From positions 310,001-374,000 of the forward strand of contig NZ_JYLF01000005.1 of the NCBI RefSeq assembly GCF_001043055.1: 64,000 bases of DNA, in the 5' to 3' direction. Under the pieces are notes generated by a model. That model made no database searches. It was not told the DNA's origin and saw only the letters and a program-made list of their open reading frames with translations. Every line of letters begins with the position of its first letter. Position 1 is the stretch's first letter. Positions 29,318 through 38,225 of the stretch are shown here, in pieces. The position numbers were made by a program, and so were the translations under genes. Source of the DNA: Pseudomonas weihenstephanensis (GTDB lineage Bacteria > Pseudomonadota > Gammaproteobacteria > Pseudomonadales > Pseudomonadaceae).

Positions 29318-30118
29318 ATGACCTTCGATATTGCCGGTAACAACCTTGAACCCCCTGCACCTGTCGCAACCCCTGCTGTACACCGGATGAAGGTGTTGAC
29401 GGTTAATACCCACAAGGGGTTCACCGCTTTTAATCGACGCTTCATCTTGCCCGAGCTGCGCGAAGCGGTGCGTAGCACCGGCGCCGATCTGGTGTTTTTG
29501 CAGGAGGTGCTGGGCGAGCACGAAAAGCATGCCTCACGCTATGACCACTGGCCCGCCGTGTCGCAGTACGAGTTTTTGGCCGACAGCATGTGGAGTGACT
29601 TCGCCTATGGGCGCAACGCGGTGTATCCCGACGGGCATCATGGCAATGCGGTGCTGTCCAAATACCCGATCAAGTCGTATCGCAACCTGGATGTGTCGAT
29701 CACCGGCCCCGAGCGGCGCGGGCTGTTGCATTGCGTGCTGGATGTGCCGGGGCATGAGCAAGTGCACGCGATTTGCGTCCATCTGAGCCTGCTCGAAAGC
29801 CATCGCCAGTTGCAAATCGTGCTGCTTAACCAACTGCTCAAATCATTGCCGCCCGACGATCCGGTGATCATTGCCGGGGACTTCAACGACTGGAAGCTGC
29901 AAGGCAACGCTGCCCTGTCGCAACGTGACGACTTGCACGAAGTGTTTGAGCGCCATCATGGGCAGTTGGCCAAAACCTACCCCGCGCGCTGGCCGTTGCT
30001 GCGGCTGGACCGCATCTACCTGCGCAACGCCAGCAGCCATAGCCCGACCATCCTGAGCAACAAACCCTGGACACATTTGTCGGACCACTTGCCGTTGGCG
30101 GTGGACGTTCATTTGTAG
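29318..30118 (+). CDS. endonuclease/exonuclease/phosphatase (EEP) family hydrolase
   Basis: 266-aa EEP-fold hydrolase of the group that includes cardiolipin-synthase-adjacent YbhP-like proteins and sphingomyelinase-like phosphodiesterases. Motifs: KVLTVNTHKGF with the first Asn, FLQEVLGEH with the metal Glu, IIAGDFNDW with Asp/Asn, and LSDHLPLAVDV with the catalytic Asp-His. No signal peptide is visible. It follows the GT2 by 24 bp and closes the plus-strand operon; it is convergent with glgB. Substrate (DNA, lipid or sugar phosphate) cannot be told. Confidence 0.85.
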   Translation: MTFDIAGNNLEPPAPVATPAVHRMKVLTVNTHKGFTAFNRRFILPELREAVRSTGADLVFLQEVLGEHEKHASRYDHWPAVSQYEFLADSMWSDFAYGRNAVYPDGHHGNAVLSKYPIKSYRNLDVSITGPERRGLLHCVLDVPGHEQVHAICVHLSLLESHRQLQIVLLNQLLKSLPPDDPVIIAGDFNDWKLQGNAALSQRDDLHEVFERHHGQLAKTYPARWPLLRLDRIYLRNASSHSPTILSNKPWTHLSDHLPLAVDVHL

Positions 30119-30293
30119 CCATTGCCGCAGGCGGTGCCCGGTTGCGCAACAATCGTCAACGTACGCACTGAGGCACCGCATTGAATGGCCTTGCAACCGC
30201 TACGCACCCGCGCGCAACCTCGCGTGACTCGTCAACGACTACAAGACGAATGGGCGCAGGTTACGTGCGGCCACGCACGCCGGGGTGCTCGCC

Positions 30294-32519
30294 TTACTGC
30301 GGTTCCAGGATCAACACCCCCAGCGGTGGCAGGTTCAAGGCCACACTGAACGATTGCCCGTGACTGGCATCGGTTTGGGTATGCACCCCGCCGCCATTCC
30401 CATAATTGGAACCGGCATACAGCGCCGCATCGCTGTTGAGCACTTCGCGCCAGGTGCCCGCAAACGGCACACCGATGCGATACGCCTCGCGCGGCACCGG
30501 GGTGAAGTTGGCAACCACCAACAGCGGCTTGCCGGCCTTGCTCCAGCGCAGCCAGGCATAGACGCTGTTGGTCGCATCGTCGCCAATCAACCACTCAAAG
30601 CCCTGAGCCACGTCATCCTGGTCGTGCAAGGCCGGTACGTCGCGGTACAGACGATTCAAGTCGCCGACTAACTGTTGCACGCCTTTGTGCTCGGGGTATT
30701 GCAGCAAATACCAGTCCAGTTGCTGATCGTGATTCCATTCGCGCCACTGCCCGAATTCACAGCCCATGAACAGCAGCTTTTTACCCGGATGCGCCCACAT
30801 GAAGCTCAGATAAGCGCGCAAATTAGCAAACTTTTGCCAGCGGTCACCGGGCATTTTGTCGATCAGCGAATGCTTGCCGTGCACCACTTCGTCGTGGGAG
30901 ATGGGCAGGATGAAACGCTCAGTCCACGCATACACCAGGCCAAAACTCAGTTCGTTGTGATGATGCGCGCGGTACACCGGGTCTTGCTGAATGTAGTGCA
31001 GCGAGTCATGCATCCAGCCCATGTTCCACTTGTACGAGAATCCCAGGCCGCCCTGTTCGGTGCTTTGACTCACACCTGGCCAGGCAGTGGACTCTTCGGC
31101 AATCATCAACGCACCAGGCGCCTCAAGCGCAACGACGTCGTTGAGGTGACGCAGAAAGTCGATGGCTTCCAGATTTTCACGCCCGCCATGGCGATTAGGA
31201 ATCCATTCGCCCGGCTGACGCGAATAGTCGCGATACAACATCGACGCCACGGCATCGACCCGCAGCCCGTCGATGTGGAAGTGTTTGAGCCAATGCAGCG
31301 CTGAGGCCAGCATGAAACCGTGCACTTCAGTGCGGCCCAAGTTGTAGATCAGCGTGTTCCAGTCCTTGTGAAAGCCTTCCAGCGGGTTGGCGTATTCGTA
31401 CAGTGCCGTGCCGTCGAATTGCGCCAGGCCATGCGTGTCATTGGGAAAGTGCGCGGGCACCCAATCCAGAATCACGCCGATACCCGCCACATGGCAGGCG
31501 TTGACGAATGCACCAAAGTCATCGGGCGAGCCAAAGCGTGCACTCGGGGCGAACTGCGACAGCGGTTGATAGCCCCACGAGCCACCAAACGGATGTTCCA
31601 TGATCGGCATCAGTTCGATATGGGTGAAACCCATGTGCTGCACATACGGGATCAGGCGCTCAGCCAGCTCATGCCAGGTGTATTGGCGCGCGACTTCGCC
31701 CACTTCATCCACTTCACACTGCCATGAGCCCACGTGCAGCTCATAAATCGACAGCGGCGCGTCGGGACGCTGCAACTCGCCCCGGGCGTGCATCCAGTCC
31801 GCGTCTTGCCAGTCGACCGAGAGGGGCGAGGCCACTTTCGACGCGGTTTCGGGCGGCAATTGGGTGGCCAACGCCATAGGGTCGGCCTTAAGCGGCAAGA
31901 TCCCCTCGGCCCCTAGAATTTCGTATTTATAGGCCTCCCCGGCCTCAAGCCGCGGAATGAACAACTCCCACACCCCACTGGGGTGGCGCAGGCGCATGGG
32001 ATGACGGCGACCGTCCCAGATATTGAAATCGCCCACCACTGAGACCCGTCGCGCGTTTGGCGCCCAGACCGCAAAGCGCACGCCGGGCACCCCATCGACA
32101 CTCATCACTTGCGCACCCAGGCACGTACTCAGGTCGCGGTGATTGCCTTCGGCAAACAGATACAAATCCATTTCGCCCAGCAACGGTCCAAAACTATACG
32201 GGTCTTCACTGGTTTGCTCGCCTGCGGCCCAGTTGATGCGCAAGGCATAGGGTTGCAGCTGCGTAAACTGGCCGACAAACAACCCCGGGACCTCGGTGAT
32301 CGACAACGGGCCAAGCACCTGGCCGCACGCCCGGTCTATGACATTGACGCTCAACGCCTGAGGCAAAAACGCCCGTATAACCTGCCCACCCTGCCCATCG
32401 GCATGAGGACCCAAAATCGAAAAGGGATCGCGGTGCTCAGCCTTAATCAGCGCCTCGATGTCTTGACGATCGGGCAATAAAGCAACATATCCCTTACCCA
32501 GATCCTTGCCAGCATTCAT
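30294..32519 (-). CDS. glgB: 1,4-alpha-glucan branching enzyme
   Basis: GH13 branching enzyme (741 aa) that makes the alpha-1,6 branches of glycogen. Order: N1/CBM48 domains ([30 protein letters not shown]), catalytic barrel with nucleophile Asp in [18 protein letters not shown], Glu in [12 protein letters not shown] and third Asp in [13 protein letters not shown], then a C-terminal beta domain. Its ATG overlaps the stop of the maltokinase remnant as ATGA, showing that it was once coupled to a longer treS fusion gene. It converges with the EEP gene; the 175-bp gap holds short repeats. Confidence 0.96.
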   Translation of the reverse strand: MNAGKDLGKGYVALLPDRQDIEALIKAEHRDPFSILGPHADGQGGQVIRAFLPQALSVNVIDRACGQVLGPLSITEVPGLFVGQFTQLQPYALRINWAAGEQTSEDPYSFGPLLGEMDLYLFAEGNHRDLSTCLGAQVMSVDGVPGVRFAVWAPNARRVSVVGDFNIWDGRRHPMRLRHPSGVWELFIPRLEAGEAYKYEILGAEGILPLKADPMALATQLPPETASKVASPLSVDWQDADWMHARGELQRPDAPLSIYELHVGSWQCEVDEVGEVARQYTWHELAERLIPYVQHMGFTHIELMPIMEHPFGGSWGYQPLSQFAPSARFGSPDDFGAFVNACHVAGIGVILDWVPAHFPNDTHGLAQFDGTALYEYANPLEGFHKDWNTLIYNLGRTEVHGFMLASALHWLKHFHIDGLRVDAVASMLYRDYSRQPGEWIPNRHGGRENLEAIDFLRHLNDVVALEAPGALMIAEESTAWPGVSQSTEQGGLGFSYKWNMGWMHDSLHYIQQDPVYRAHHHNELSFGLVYAWTERFILPISHDEVVHGKHSLIDKMPGDRWQKFANLRAYLSFMWAHPGKKLLFMGCEFGQWREWNHDQQLDWYLLQYPEHKGVQQLVGDLNRLYRDVPALHDQDDVAQGFEWLIGDDATNSVYAWLRWSKAGKPLLVVANFTPVPREAYRIGVPFAGTWREVLNSDAALYAGSNYGNGGGVHTQTDASHGQSFSVALNLPPLGVLILEPQ

Positions 32520-32737
32520 CTTTTATCTCCGTTTGGTAAAGGCTTGGACATGCCTGGCAAATGGCTGAGCAATGCACTCAGCCCCTGCAATGGAACCCCA
32601 GACCAGGCAGGTCGGTTGGCCGCTTGGTACATCACTTCGTAGGCCGCCTTTTCCAGACTGAACAAGGCCAGTGCAGCCTCATGGCCACCTAACACCTGCC
32701 AGCCCTGAGCAAGACTAGCTGTTGCCTGCGAATACGC
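32516..32737 (-). pseudogene. C-terminal remnant of the TreS-fused maltokinase domain
   Basis: Between the treS stop and glgB the minus strand keeps a 73-codon open stretch, preceded by an in-frame TAA and with no start codon of its own. It reads AYSQATASLAQGWQ..., then ALALFSLEKAAYEVMY and ANRPAWSGVPLQGL, and ends in a TGA that overlaps the glgB start. This matches the extreme C-terminus of the maltokinase (Pep2) half of the roughly 1100-aa TreS-Mak fusion of pseudomonads, as I recall that sequence. The reading phase differs from treS, so about 1.4 kb was deleted with loss of frame. Confidence 0.85.
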
Positions 32738-32760
32738 TTAAATCAATGCACTACGTGCCT

Positions 32761-34521
32761 CTATGAGATAACGCTCAACTCCTGTTGTGGCAGCCTATCC
32801 GCCTGGGGCGGGTGATCGGGCATGGCGTTTTCACTGACCAGCAAAAACCAATAGAAGCCATAGGGGGCCAGGGTCAGGCTGTAAGGCAATGGCCCAATCG
32901 GCGGGAAGGGATGGGTGCTCAGCATCTCGACCGGCACCCGGCCCGCCCACGTGGACAAGTCCAGCTCCACGGTCTGGGCACTGCGCGAGACGTTCGCCAC
33001 ACACACAATGGTTTGGGTGTTACCTAAAGCGTCGGTGAATTCACGCACATAGGCCAGAACCCGGCGGTTGCGGGGCGAGAGCATGTTCAGGCTGCCGCGA
33101 CCAAAGGCCTTTTGCTGCTTGCGCACGGCCAACAAGCGCCGCGTCCAGTTGAGCAAGGAGTGCGGGTCCAGGGCTTGCGCCTCAACGTTTACGGCCTGAT
33201 AGCCATACAGCGGGTCCGTGATCGGCGCCAGCACCAGGCTGGCCGGGTTCGCGCGCGAGAACCCGCCATTGAGGTCGATGGACCATTGCATGGGCGTGCG
33301 CACACCATCGCGGTCATTCAGGTCAATGTTGTCGCCCATGCCTATTTCGTCGCCGTAATACAAGGTCGGCGTGCCGCGCATCGACAGCAGCACACTGTTG
33401 AGTAACTCAATGCGCCGACGGTCGCCCTCCATCAGCGGGGCCAAACGCCGACGAATCCCCAGATTGATGCGCGCGCGCCGGTCTGGCGCGTAGTAATTCC
33501 ACAGCGCCTCACGCTCCTTGTCGGTGACCATTTCCAGGGTCAACTCATCGTGGTTACGCAAAAAAATCGCCCACTGGCAATGGGCAGGTATAGGTGGCGT
33601 TCGCCGCAAAATGTCGGTGATCGGCAAGCGGTCTTCCTGCGCCAGCGCCAAGTACAGACGAGGCATCAAGGGGAAGTGAAAGGCCATGTGACATTCGTCG
33701 CCCTTGATACCGTCGCTGTCGCCAAAATATGGCCGGGTGTCTTCGGGCCATTGATTGGCTTCAGCGAGCAACATGCGATCGGGGTAGTTCGCGTCAATTT
33801 CGGCGCGGATCTGTTTCAGAATCTGGTGAGTTTCGGGCAAATTTTCATTGTTGGTGCCATCGCGCTCAATCAAATAGGGAACGGCATCCAGTCGCAGGCC
33901 ATCAATGCCCATGTCCAGCCAGTAGCGCATGACCGACAGCACTTCTTTTATCACCTGCGGGTTGTCGAAGTTCAAGTCGGGCTGATGGGCGTAAAAACGG
34001 TGCCAAAAGTATTGCCCCGCCACCGGGTCCCACGTCCAGTTCGAGGTTTCGGTATCAAGGAAGATGATGCGCGTGCCTGCGTATTTCTGATCGCTGTCGG
34101 ACCACACGTAATAGTCGCGCGCTGTTGAGCCTGCCTTGGCGTGGCGGGCCTTCTGAAACCAGGGGTGCTGGTCTGAGGTGTGGTTGATGACCAGTTCGGT
34201 GATCACCCGCAGGCCGCGCTGATGAGCTTCACTGATAAAGCGTTTGACGTCAGCCAGGGTCCCGTAATCGGGGTGCACACCGCGGTAATCAGCGATGTCA
34301 TAACCGTCGTCACGGCGCGGCGAAGGGTAAAACGGCAATAGCCACACGGTGTTGGCACCCAAATCGGCAATGTAATCGAGTTTGCTGATCAGGCCGGGAA
34401 AGTCGCCAATACCGTCGTTGTTGGCATCGAAAAACGACTTGATGTGCACCTGGTAAATCACCGCATCCTTGTACCAGAGCGGGTCATTGATCAGGTTCGA
34501 CGATGCACGTTTGTTTGCCAT
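32761..34521 (-). CDS. treS: trehalose synthase (maltose mutase), maltokinase half deleted
   Basis: GH13 trehalose synthase interconverting maltose and trehalose (586 aa from ATG 34521, which aligns with the usual MAKK... start; an ATG at 34542 is also in frame). Catalytic residues are intact: Asp in [13 protein letters not shown], Glu in [12 protein letters not shown], Asp in [11 protein letters not shown]. In other pseudomonads the protein continues for about 500 residues as maltokinase; here it stops soon after FYWFLL, at QQELSVIS, and only a distal scrap remains (32516-32737). The isomerase should still work, but the maltose-1-phosphate-forming step is gone from this locus. It lies between glgE and glgB. 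Confidence 0.93.
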   Translation of the reverse strand: MANKRASSNLINDPLWYKDAVIYQVHIKSFFDANNDGIGDFPGLISKLDYIADLGANTVWLLPFYPSPRRDDGYDIADYRGVHPDYGTLADVKRFISEAHQRGLRVITELVINHTSDQHPWFQKARHAKAGSTARDYYVWSDSDQKYAGTRIIFLDTETSNWTWDPVAGQYFWHRFYAHQPDLNFDNPQVIKEVLSVMRYWLDMGIDGLRLDAVPYLIERDGTNNENLPETHQILKQIRAEIDANYPDRMLLAEANQWPEDTRPYFGDSDGIKGDECHMAFHFPLMPRLYLALAQEDRLPITDILRRTPPIPAHCQWAIFLRNHDELTLEMVTDKEREALWNYYAPDRRARINLGIRRRLAPLMEGDRRRIELLNSVLLSMRGTPTLYYGDEIGMGDNIDLNDRDGVRTPMQWSIDLNGGFSRANPASLVLAPITDPLYGYQAVNVEAQALDPHSLLNWTRRLLAVRKQQKAFGRGSLNMLSPRNRRVLAYVREFTDALGNTQTIVCVANVSRSAQTVELDLSTWAGRVPVEMLSTHPFPPIGPLPYSLTLAPYGFYWFLLVSENAMPDHPPQADRLPQQELSVIS

Positions 34522-34578
34522 TGGAACTACCTGTTGATTCATACGCCTGTGGCCACGGGAGCGGCATTGAAGGCCGGG

Positions 34579-36573
34579 TTAAAGAGGTTTGATGCGCCAG
34601 ATACCGAACGGCTGCTGCGAGGGATCAAGCCGCGTCCACTGATGTTTGCCGTACCAGGTCCAGCGATGCCCCGTCATCAGGTCTTCGCCAGCGGTGGGGG
34701 CGTCATCGGCCAGGCCCATCTCCCACAGGGGCAATTCAAAGTGCGCCTCTTGGGCGTTATGCGGATCGAGATTGATCACAACCAACACAAAATTGCTGCC
34801 ATCGGCAGTGCGTTTGCCGAAATACAGCAGGTGATCATTCCAGGCGTTGTACAGCCTCAAGCCCAAGTGGCTATGCAAGGCCGGGTTTTGCCGACGAATC
34901 CGGTTGAGCTGGGCAATTTCAGCCACGATGTCGCCCGGCGCGTTGAGGTCGCAAGGCTCGGTCGGGGACTTCCCGCTGCCCGGACACTCGTTCTTGCCCG
35001 ATAAGGCTTGGGCTTCGCACCGTTCAAACCCCGAGTACATGCCCCACAGGCCAGACCCCATCGTTGCCAGCGCGGCGCGAATAAGGAACCCCGTTCGGCC
35101 AGCCCCCTGAGCACACTGCGGATGGATGTCCGGGGTATTAACGAAAAAATGCGGGCGAAAGCATTCACGCCACGGGCTTTGGTTGAGTTCGGTGAAGTAT
35201 TCGCACAGCTCGGCCTTGGTATGACGCCAGCACAAATAAGTGTCGCTCTGCGAATAGCCGACCTTGCCCAGCCGCGCCATCATCGCGGGGGTGGTGCACG
35301 CCTGCGCTAAAAAGATCACGTTGTTATGCAGCCCTCTGACCTCGGCGATCAACCACTGCCAGAACGGCAGGGGCTGGGTGTGCGGGTTGGCCACCCGAAA
35401 CAGCGTGACCCCCTCATCGACCCAGCCCAGCACCCTTGCGCGCAATTCAAGCCAGAGCCCGGGGATCGCGTGCGGAGCATAGAAATCAACGTTGACGCTG
35501 TCCGGATATTTTCGCGACGGGTTCTGGGCATCACCGATCGTGCCGTCGGGGCGCCAGTTGAACCAGCCAGGGTGCTGCGTGAGCCAGGGGTGGTCTGGGG
35601 AGCATTGCACGGCGAAGTCCAGGGCAACTTCAAGCCCCTGAGCCGCAGCGGCCGCGACCATGCGGCGAAAATCATCCCGCGTACCCCATTGCGGGTGAAT
35701 CGCCGCCTGCCTGCCCTCCTCGCTGCCATTGGCAGACGGGCTGCCCGGTTCATCAGGACCTGCTTGCAGCGTATTGTTCGGCCCTGCGGGGTGGTGCTGA
35801 TCAATGCGATGAATGGCCGGCAAAACCACCACGTCAAAACCCATGTCGTGAATCATGGGCAAGCGGGCATGCACATCATTGAACGTGCCGTGACCGGCCG
35901 GGTCATCGGTGACTGAGCACGCAAACAGTTCGTACCAACTGGCAAACGCAGCCAAGTGCCGTTCCACCTCTACCGGGTACTCAGGGCTGAGGCTGACATA
36001 GGCGTGATATTGCGCCTGCGCCATCAACTGAGCGCTGCTTTCATGAAGGAACAAGGCCACTTGTTCGGTCTCAAGCAACCCTGAGAGTTCGCGCAGCAAT
36101 ACCTGCAACTGTTGCTGAAGCTCGTCCGTGCTGCGCTCGATCGCATGCTGCACCAGCACCCGCCCGTGTTGAAGCTCAAGACTCATCGGCACGCCCGCTT
36201 GATGTTTTTTATCCAGCTCATGGCAAAAACTGGCGAAGCGATCGACCCAGGCTTCAATACAAAACACATAGCGGCCAGGCTCGGGCACCTCGAAATGCCC
36301 GGCCCAGCTGTCGTTGCCCAGGCACTGCATGGTCGCGGTCCGCCATGTGTCGTGAGCGGCTTTGCGCCAGTGCAGCCTCACGGCCAGTTGATCGTGACCA
36401 TCGACAAACACAGTACTGCTGACGTTGACCTGCTGGCCGACGGTCGCCTTGACCGCAAACTGACCGCCCTCCAGCACCGGGGATGTGCTCTCAATAGCGA
36501 TGCGCGGCAGTAACAGCGCATGGGTCAACGGCAAAACAGCCGTGGAATCAGAATCCGGTAAATCAGCAGTCAT
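34579..36573 (-). CDS. glgE: GlgE-like protein with both catalytic residues replaced
   Basis: 664 aa, the full length of Pseudomonas GlgE (alpha-1,4-glucan:maltose-1-phosphate maltosyltransferase), with N-domain, GH13 barrel and C-domain in one open frame. The nucleophile motif that is normally RVDNPHT reads RVANPHT (Ala395, codon GCC), and the acid/base motif LAEA reads LAQA (Gln424, CAG). The 29-residue spacing equals that of Asp394/Glu423 of Streptomyces GlgE. The third Asp (NTPDI) is kept. Other usually constant stretches are altered (QSDTYLCWRHTK for QSYTYFTWRNTK; the EYLDSEKY region is lost). It should be catalytically dead, so either drifting towards a pseudogene or a pseudoenzyme with another role. 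It has a good GGAG Shine-Dalgarno and heads the treS-glgB operon. Confidence 0.9.
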   Translation of the reverse strand: MTADLPDSDSTAVLPLTHALLLPRIAIESTSPVLEGGQFAVKATVGQQVNVSSTVFVDGHDQLAVRLHWRKAAHDTWRTATMQCLGNDSWAGHFEVPEPGRYVFCIEAWVDRFASFCHELDKKHQAGVPMSLELQHGRVLVQHAIERSTDELQQQLQVLLRELSGLLETEQVALFLHESSAQLMAQAQYHAYVSLSPEYPVEVERHLAAFASWYELFACSVTDDPAGHGTFNDVHARLPMIHDMGFDVVVLPAIHRIDQHHPAGPNNTLQAGPDEPGSPSANGSEEGRQAAIHPQWGTRDDFRRMVAAAAAQGLEVALDFAVQCSPDHPWLTQHPGWFNWRPDGTIGDAQNPSRKYPDSVNVDFYAPHAIPGLWLELRARVLGWVDEGVTLFRVANPHTQPLPFWQWLIAEVRGLHNNVIFLAQACTTPAMMARLGKVGYSQSDTYLCWRHTKAELCEYFTELNQSPWRECFRPHFFVNTPDIHPQCAQGAGRTGFLIRAALATMGSGLWGMYSGFERCEAQALSGKNECPGSGKSPTEPCDLNAPGDIVAEIAQLNRIRRQNPALHSHLGLRLYNAWNDHLLYFGKRTADGSNFVLVVINLDPHNAQEAHFELPLWEMGLADDAPTAGEDLMTGHRWTWYGKHQWTRLDPSQQPFGIWRIKPL

Positions 36574-36801
36574 CGAGCATCACTCCTCACGCCCTTGGAC
36601 GCTCACGTGTGTCGTTTCACAGCACATTCCGGCGGTGGCACCGGTCACCTAGGTTGGGAGGCAACGACGGTTTAAAAGTTCAGACTGATTTGCACCACTC
36701 CGTTGGTCGCGGCGCGGGATTTTTTTGGCCGGTGTGAAGGTCAACCTCAAGAAGCCTGGCGCTTATTGCGCCTTGTTCATAACAACTACGAGGTCTTGGC
36801 G

Positions 36802-36972
36802 ATGAGCATCCCTATCCCTGCCGAAACTCCCGACCCGAACATCGACGACCCGGTTTTACCGCCCGGCGAGCCGCAACCGGTCCCCGAAGAAGACCCGCCA
36901 CTCAAACCCCCGGTTCCTCAGGGTGATCCACCCAGCGAAACACCGCCGATCAAAGCAAATCGGTCAATTTAG
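36802..36972 (+). CDS. small proline-rich protein
   Basis: 56-aa protein, about one third proline, starting MSIPIPAETPDPNIDD and acidic overall. GAGG lies 8 bp before the ATG. No signal peptide or membrane helix. Similar short Pro-rich acidic proteins occur in Pseudomonas, but I know of no function. It precedes the DUF3203 gene by 48 bp on the same strand, so the two may be co-transcribed. Confidence 0.6.
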   Translation: MSIPIPAETPDPNIDDPVLPPGEPQPVPEEDPPLKPPVPQGDPPSETPPIKANRSI

Positions 36973-37020
36973 CCCGCAGCGGCCCCACTCCGCCGTGACC
37001 CTCACACAAGGAAACCGCCC

Positions 37021-37260
37021 ATGAGCATTGAAATCGACACGCAGCACCAGACCTGTACGCTCACCTCTGCTGAAGGCTCACACCAGGCGCCACTGAGTCG
37101 CATTGAAGTGTTTAACGATGACCCGTCGCACCTGTCCCAAGCGTTAGTCGCAGGCAGGCGCATAGCCATAACCGAAGAAGAGGCCCAAGCGCTGGTGAGT
37201 GCGGGCGCCATCGACCAAAGAGACATGTTGCATGCCACCACGGACGGCTCACCGATTTGA
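37021..37260 (+). CDS. DUF3203 family protein
   Basis: 79-aa soluble protein with the DUF3203 pattern ([35 protein letters not shown]...[13 protein letters not shown]), a small family found mainly in Pseudomonas. Function unknown. AAGGAAA lies upstream of the ATG. It follows the proline-rich gene and faces the minus-strand GlgE N-domain gene. Confidence 0.75.
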
Positions 37261-37315
37261 ATCAGACCTTTGCCTGAGTCCGTGAGCACCCGGCCAGGGG
37301 TGCTCACGGCGATGC

Positions 37316-37933
37316 TCAGTTGGTCACGTACAACGGGTATTCAGGACTTAATACCAGGCACGTTCGTTGCTGAACGTCACGCATCTGCACCTGGGTGCTT
37401 TCATCCATCAACAGCGCGATTTGCTCGTGCCCAGCCAGACCGGCCAGTTGCTCATAAAGCTGGATCAAAGGCTGCTGGCGCTCAATGTCACAAAATTCCA
37501 GGGTCTGCAAAATCTGTGATAACGCGTCCTCGATCAGGCCCTCGGGTGAATCGCCTCTGTGCATGGCCCTTTCCAGGGCCAGGCACAGTCCTGCGTATCG
37601 ATCAATCCAGGCATCAATGCAAAAGACGTGCAAACCCGGTTTTTCTATACGGATTTGCCCATTCCAGACCCGGTCTCCCAGCGTGTGCATGTAGAGACTT
37701 TCGCCGTCACTGCTGTCCACATGCCGCCAACGAACAATCACCGCCAAGGGCCCGCTAGTCAGGCAAAAAACGCGACTGCTGATATTGAGCAACTGTCCTG
37801 CAACCACCTTGACCGGCTTATGGCCCTGGCCAATCACCGGCATCGTGCCTTCAATCACAATCAAAGGCAGCTCATGACTTAATGCTGGCTTTCCTCCATC
37901 TGAATCTGGCTCAAACCTCGCTCCAGCAGCCAT
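37316..37933 (-). CDS. stand-alone GlgE N-terminal domain protein
   Basis: 205-aa protein homologous to only the first 200 residues of the GlgE-like protein at 34579-36573. Shared landmarks in order: PLIVIEGTMPV / PRIAIESTSPV, the RVWNGQIRIEKPGLHVFCIDAWIDRYAGLC block, EQIALLMDEST and the ending VLSPEYPLYV. It stops there, exactly where the catalytic barrel would start. The two are diverged (many substitutions), so this is not a recent tandem copy. It is either a truncated second glgE still in frame or a retained N-domain protein. In GlgE this domain (DUF3416 type) helps dimerisation (known from structures); binding to a partner is inference. Confidence 0.75.
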   Translation of the reverse strand: MAAGARFEPDSDGGKPALSHELPLIVIEGTMPVIGQGHKPVKVVAGQLLNISSRVFCLTSGPLAVIVRWRHVDSSDGESLYMHTLGDRVWNGQIRIEKPGLHVFCIDAWIDRYAGLCLALERAMHRGDSPEGLIEDALSQILQTLEFCDIERQQPLIQLYEQLAGLAGHEQIALLMDESTQVQMRDVQQRTCLVLSPEYPLYVTN

Positions 37934-38128
37934 TAAACGCCTCTCCCAACCAACTTATTTGAATGCGTACACACCTGTTTTAAAACTGGAGCTCCATTCT
38001 CAAGTGAGTCGCTTATTTCCTTGATCCCGATCAGGATCTTCCATGCTTGGATAAGTTACAAGCCAAGCCCCAACAATTCCGTGGTCATCACGGGGTGCAG
38101 CAAGTTGTCGCAGGCTCCTCAAAAAAGC

Positions 38129-38169
38129 ATCTGATACGGTTTTTAATCGGATAGCTGAGTCTGTTATGC
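38129..38169 (+). promoter_or_regulatory. candidate regulator site upstream of ccoG-like gene
   Basis: ATCTGATACGG (from 38129) and ATCGGATA (38146-38153) form an imperfect direct repeat 17 bp apart, followed by TGTTATGC (38162-38169), about 60-100 bp before the start codon. ATCTGATCCG and TGTTATGC recur upstream of ccoN4. The motif is seen; binding by the MocR-type regulator encoded downstream is inference. Confidence 0.4.
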
Positions 38170-38225
38170 AAACAGTTCGCTGGTCATAGTGCACAGGCCT
38201 GATGGAGGCTGATGAGCGAAAGACC

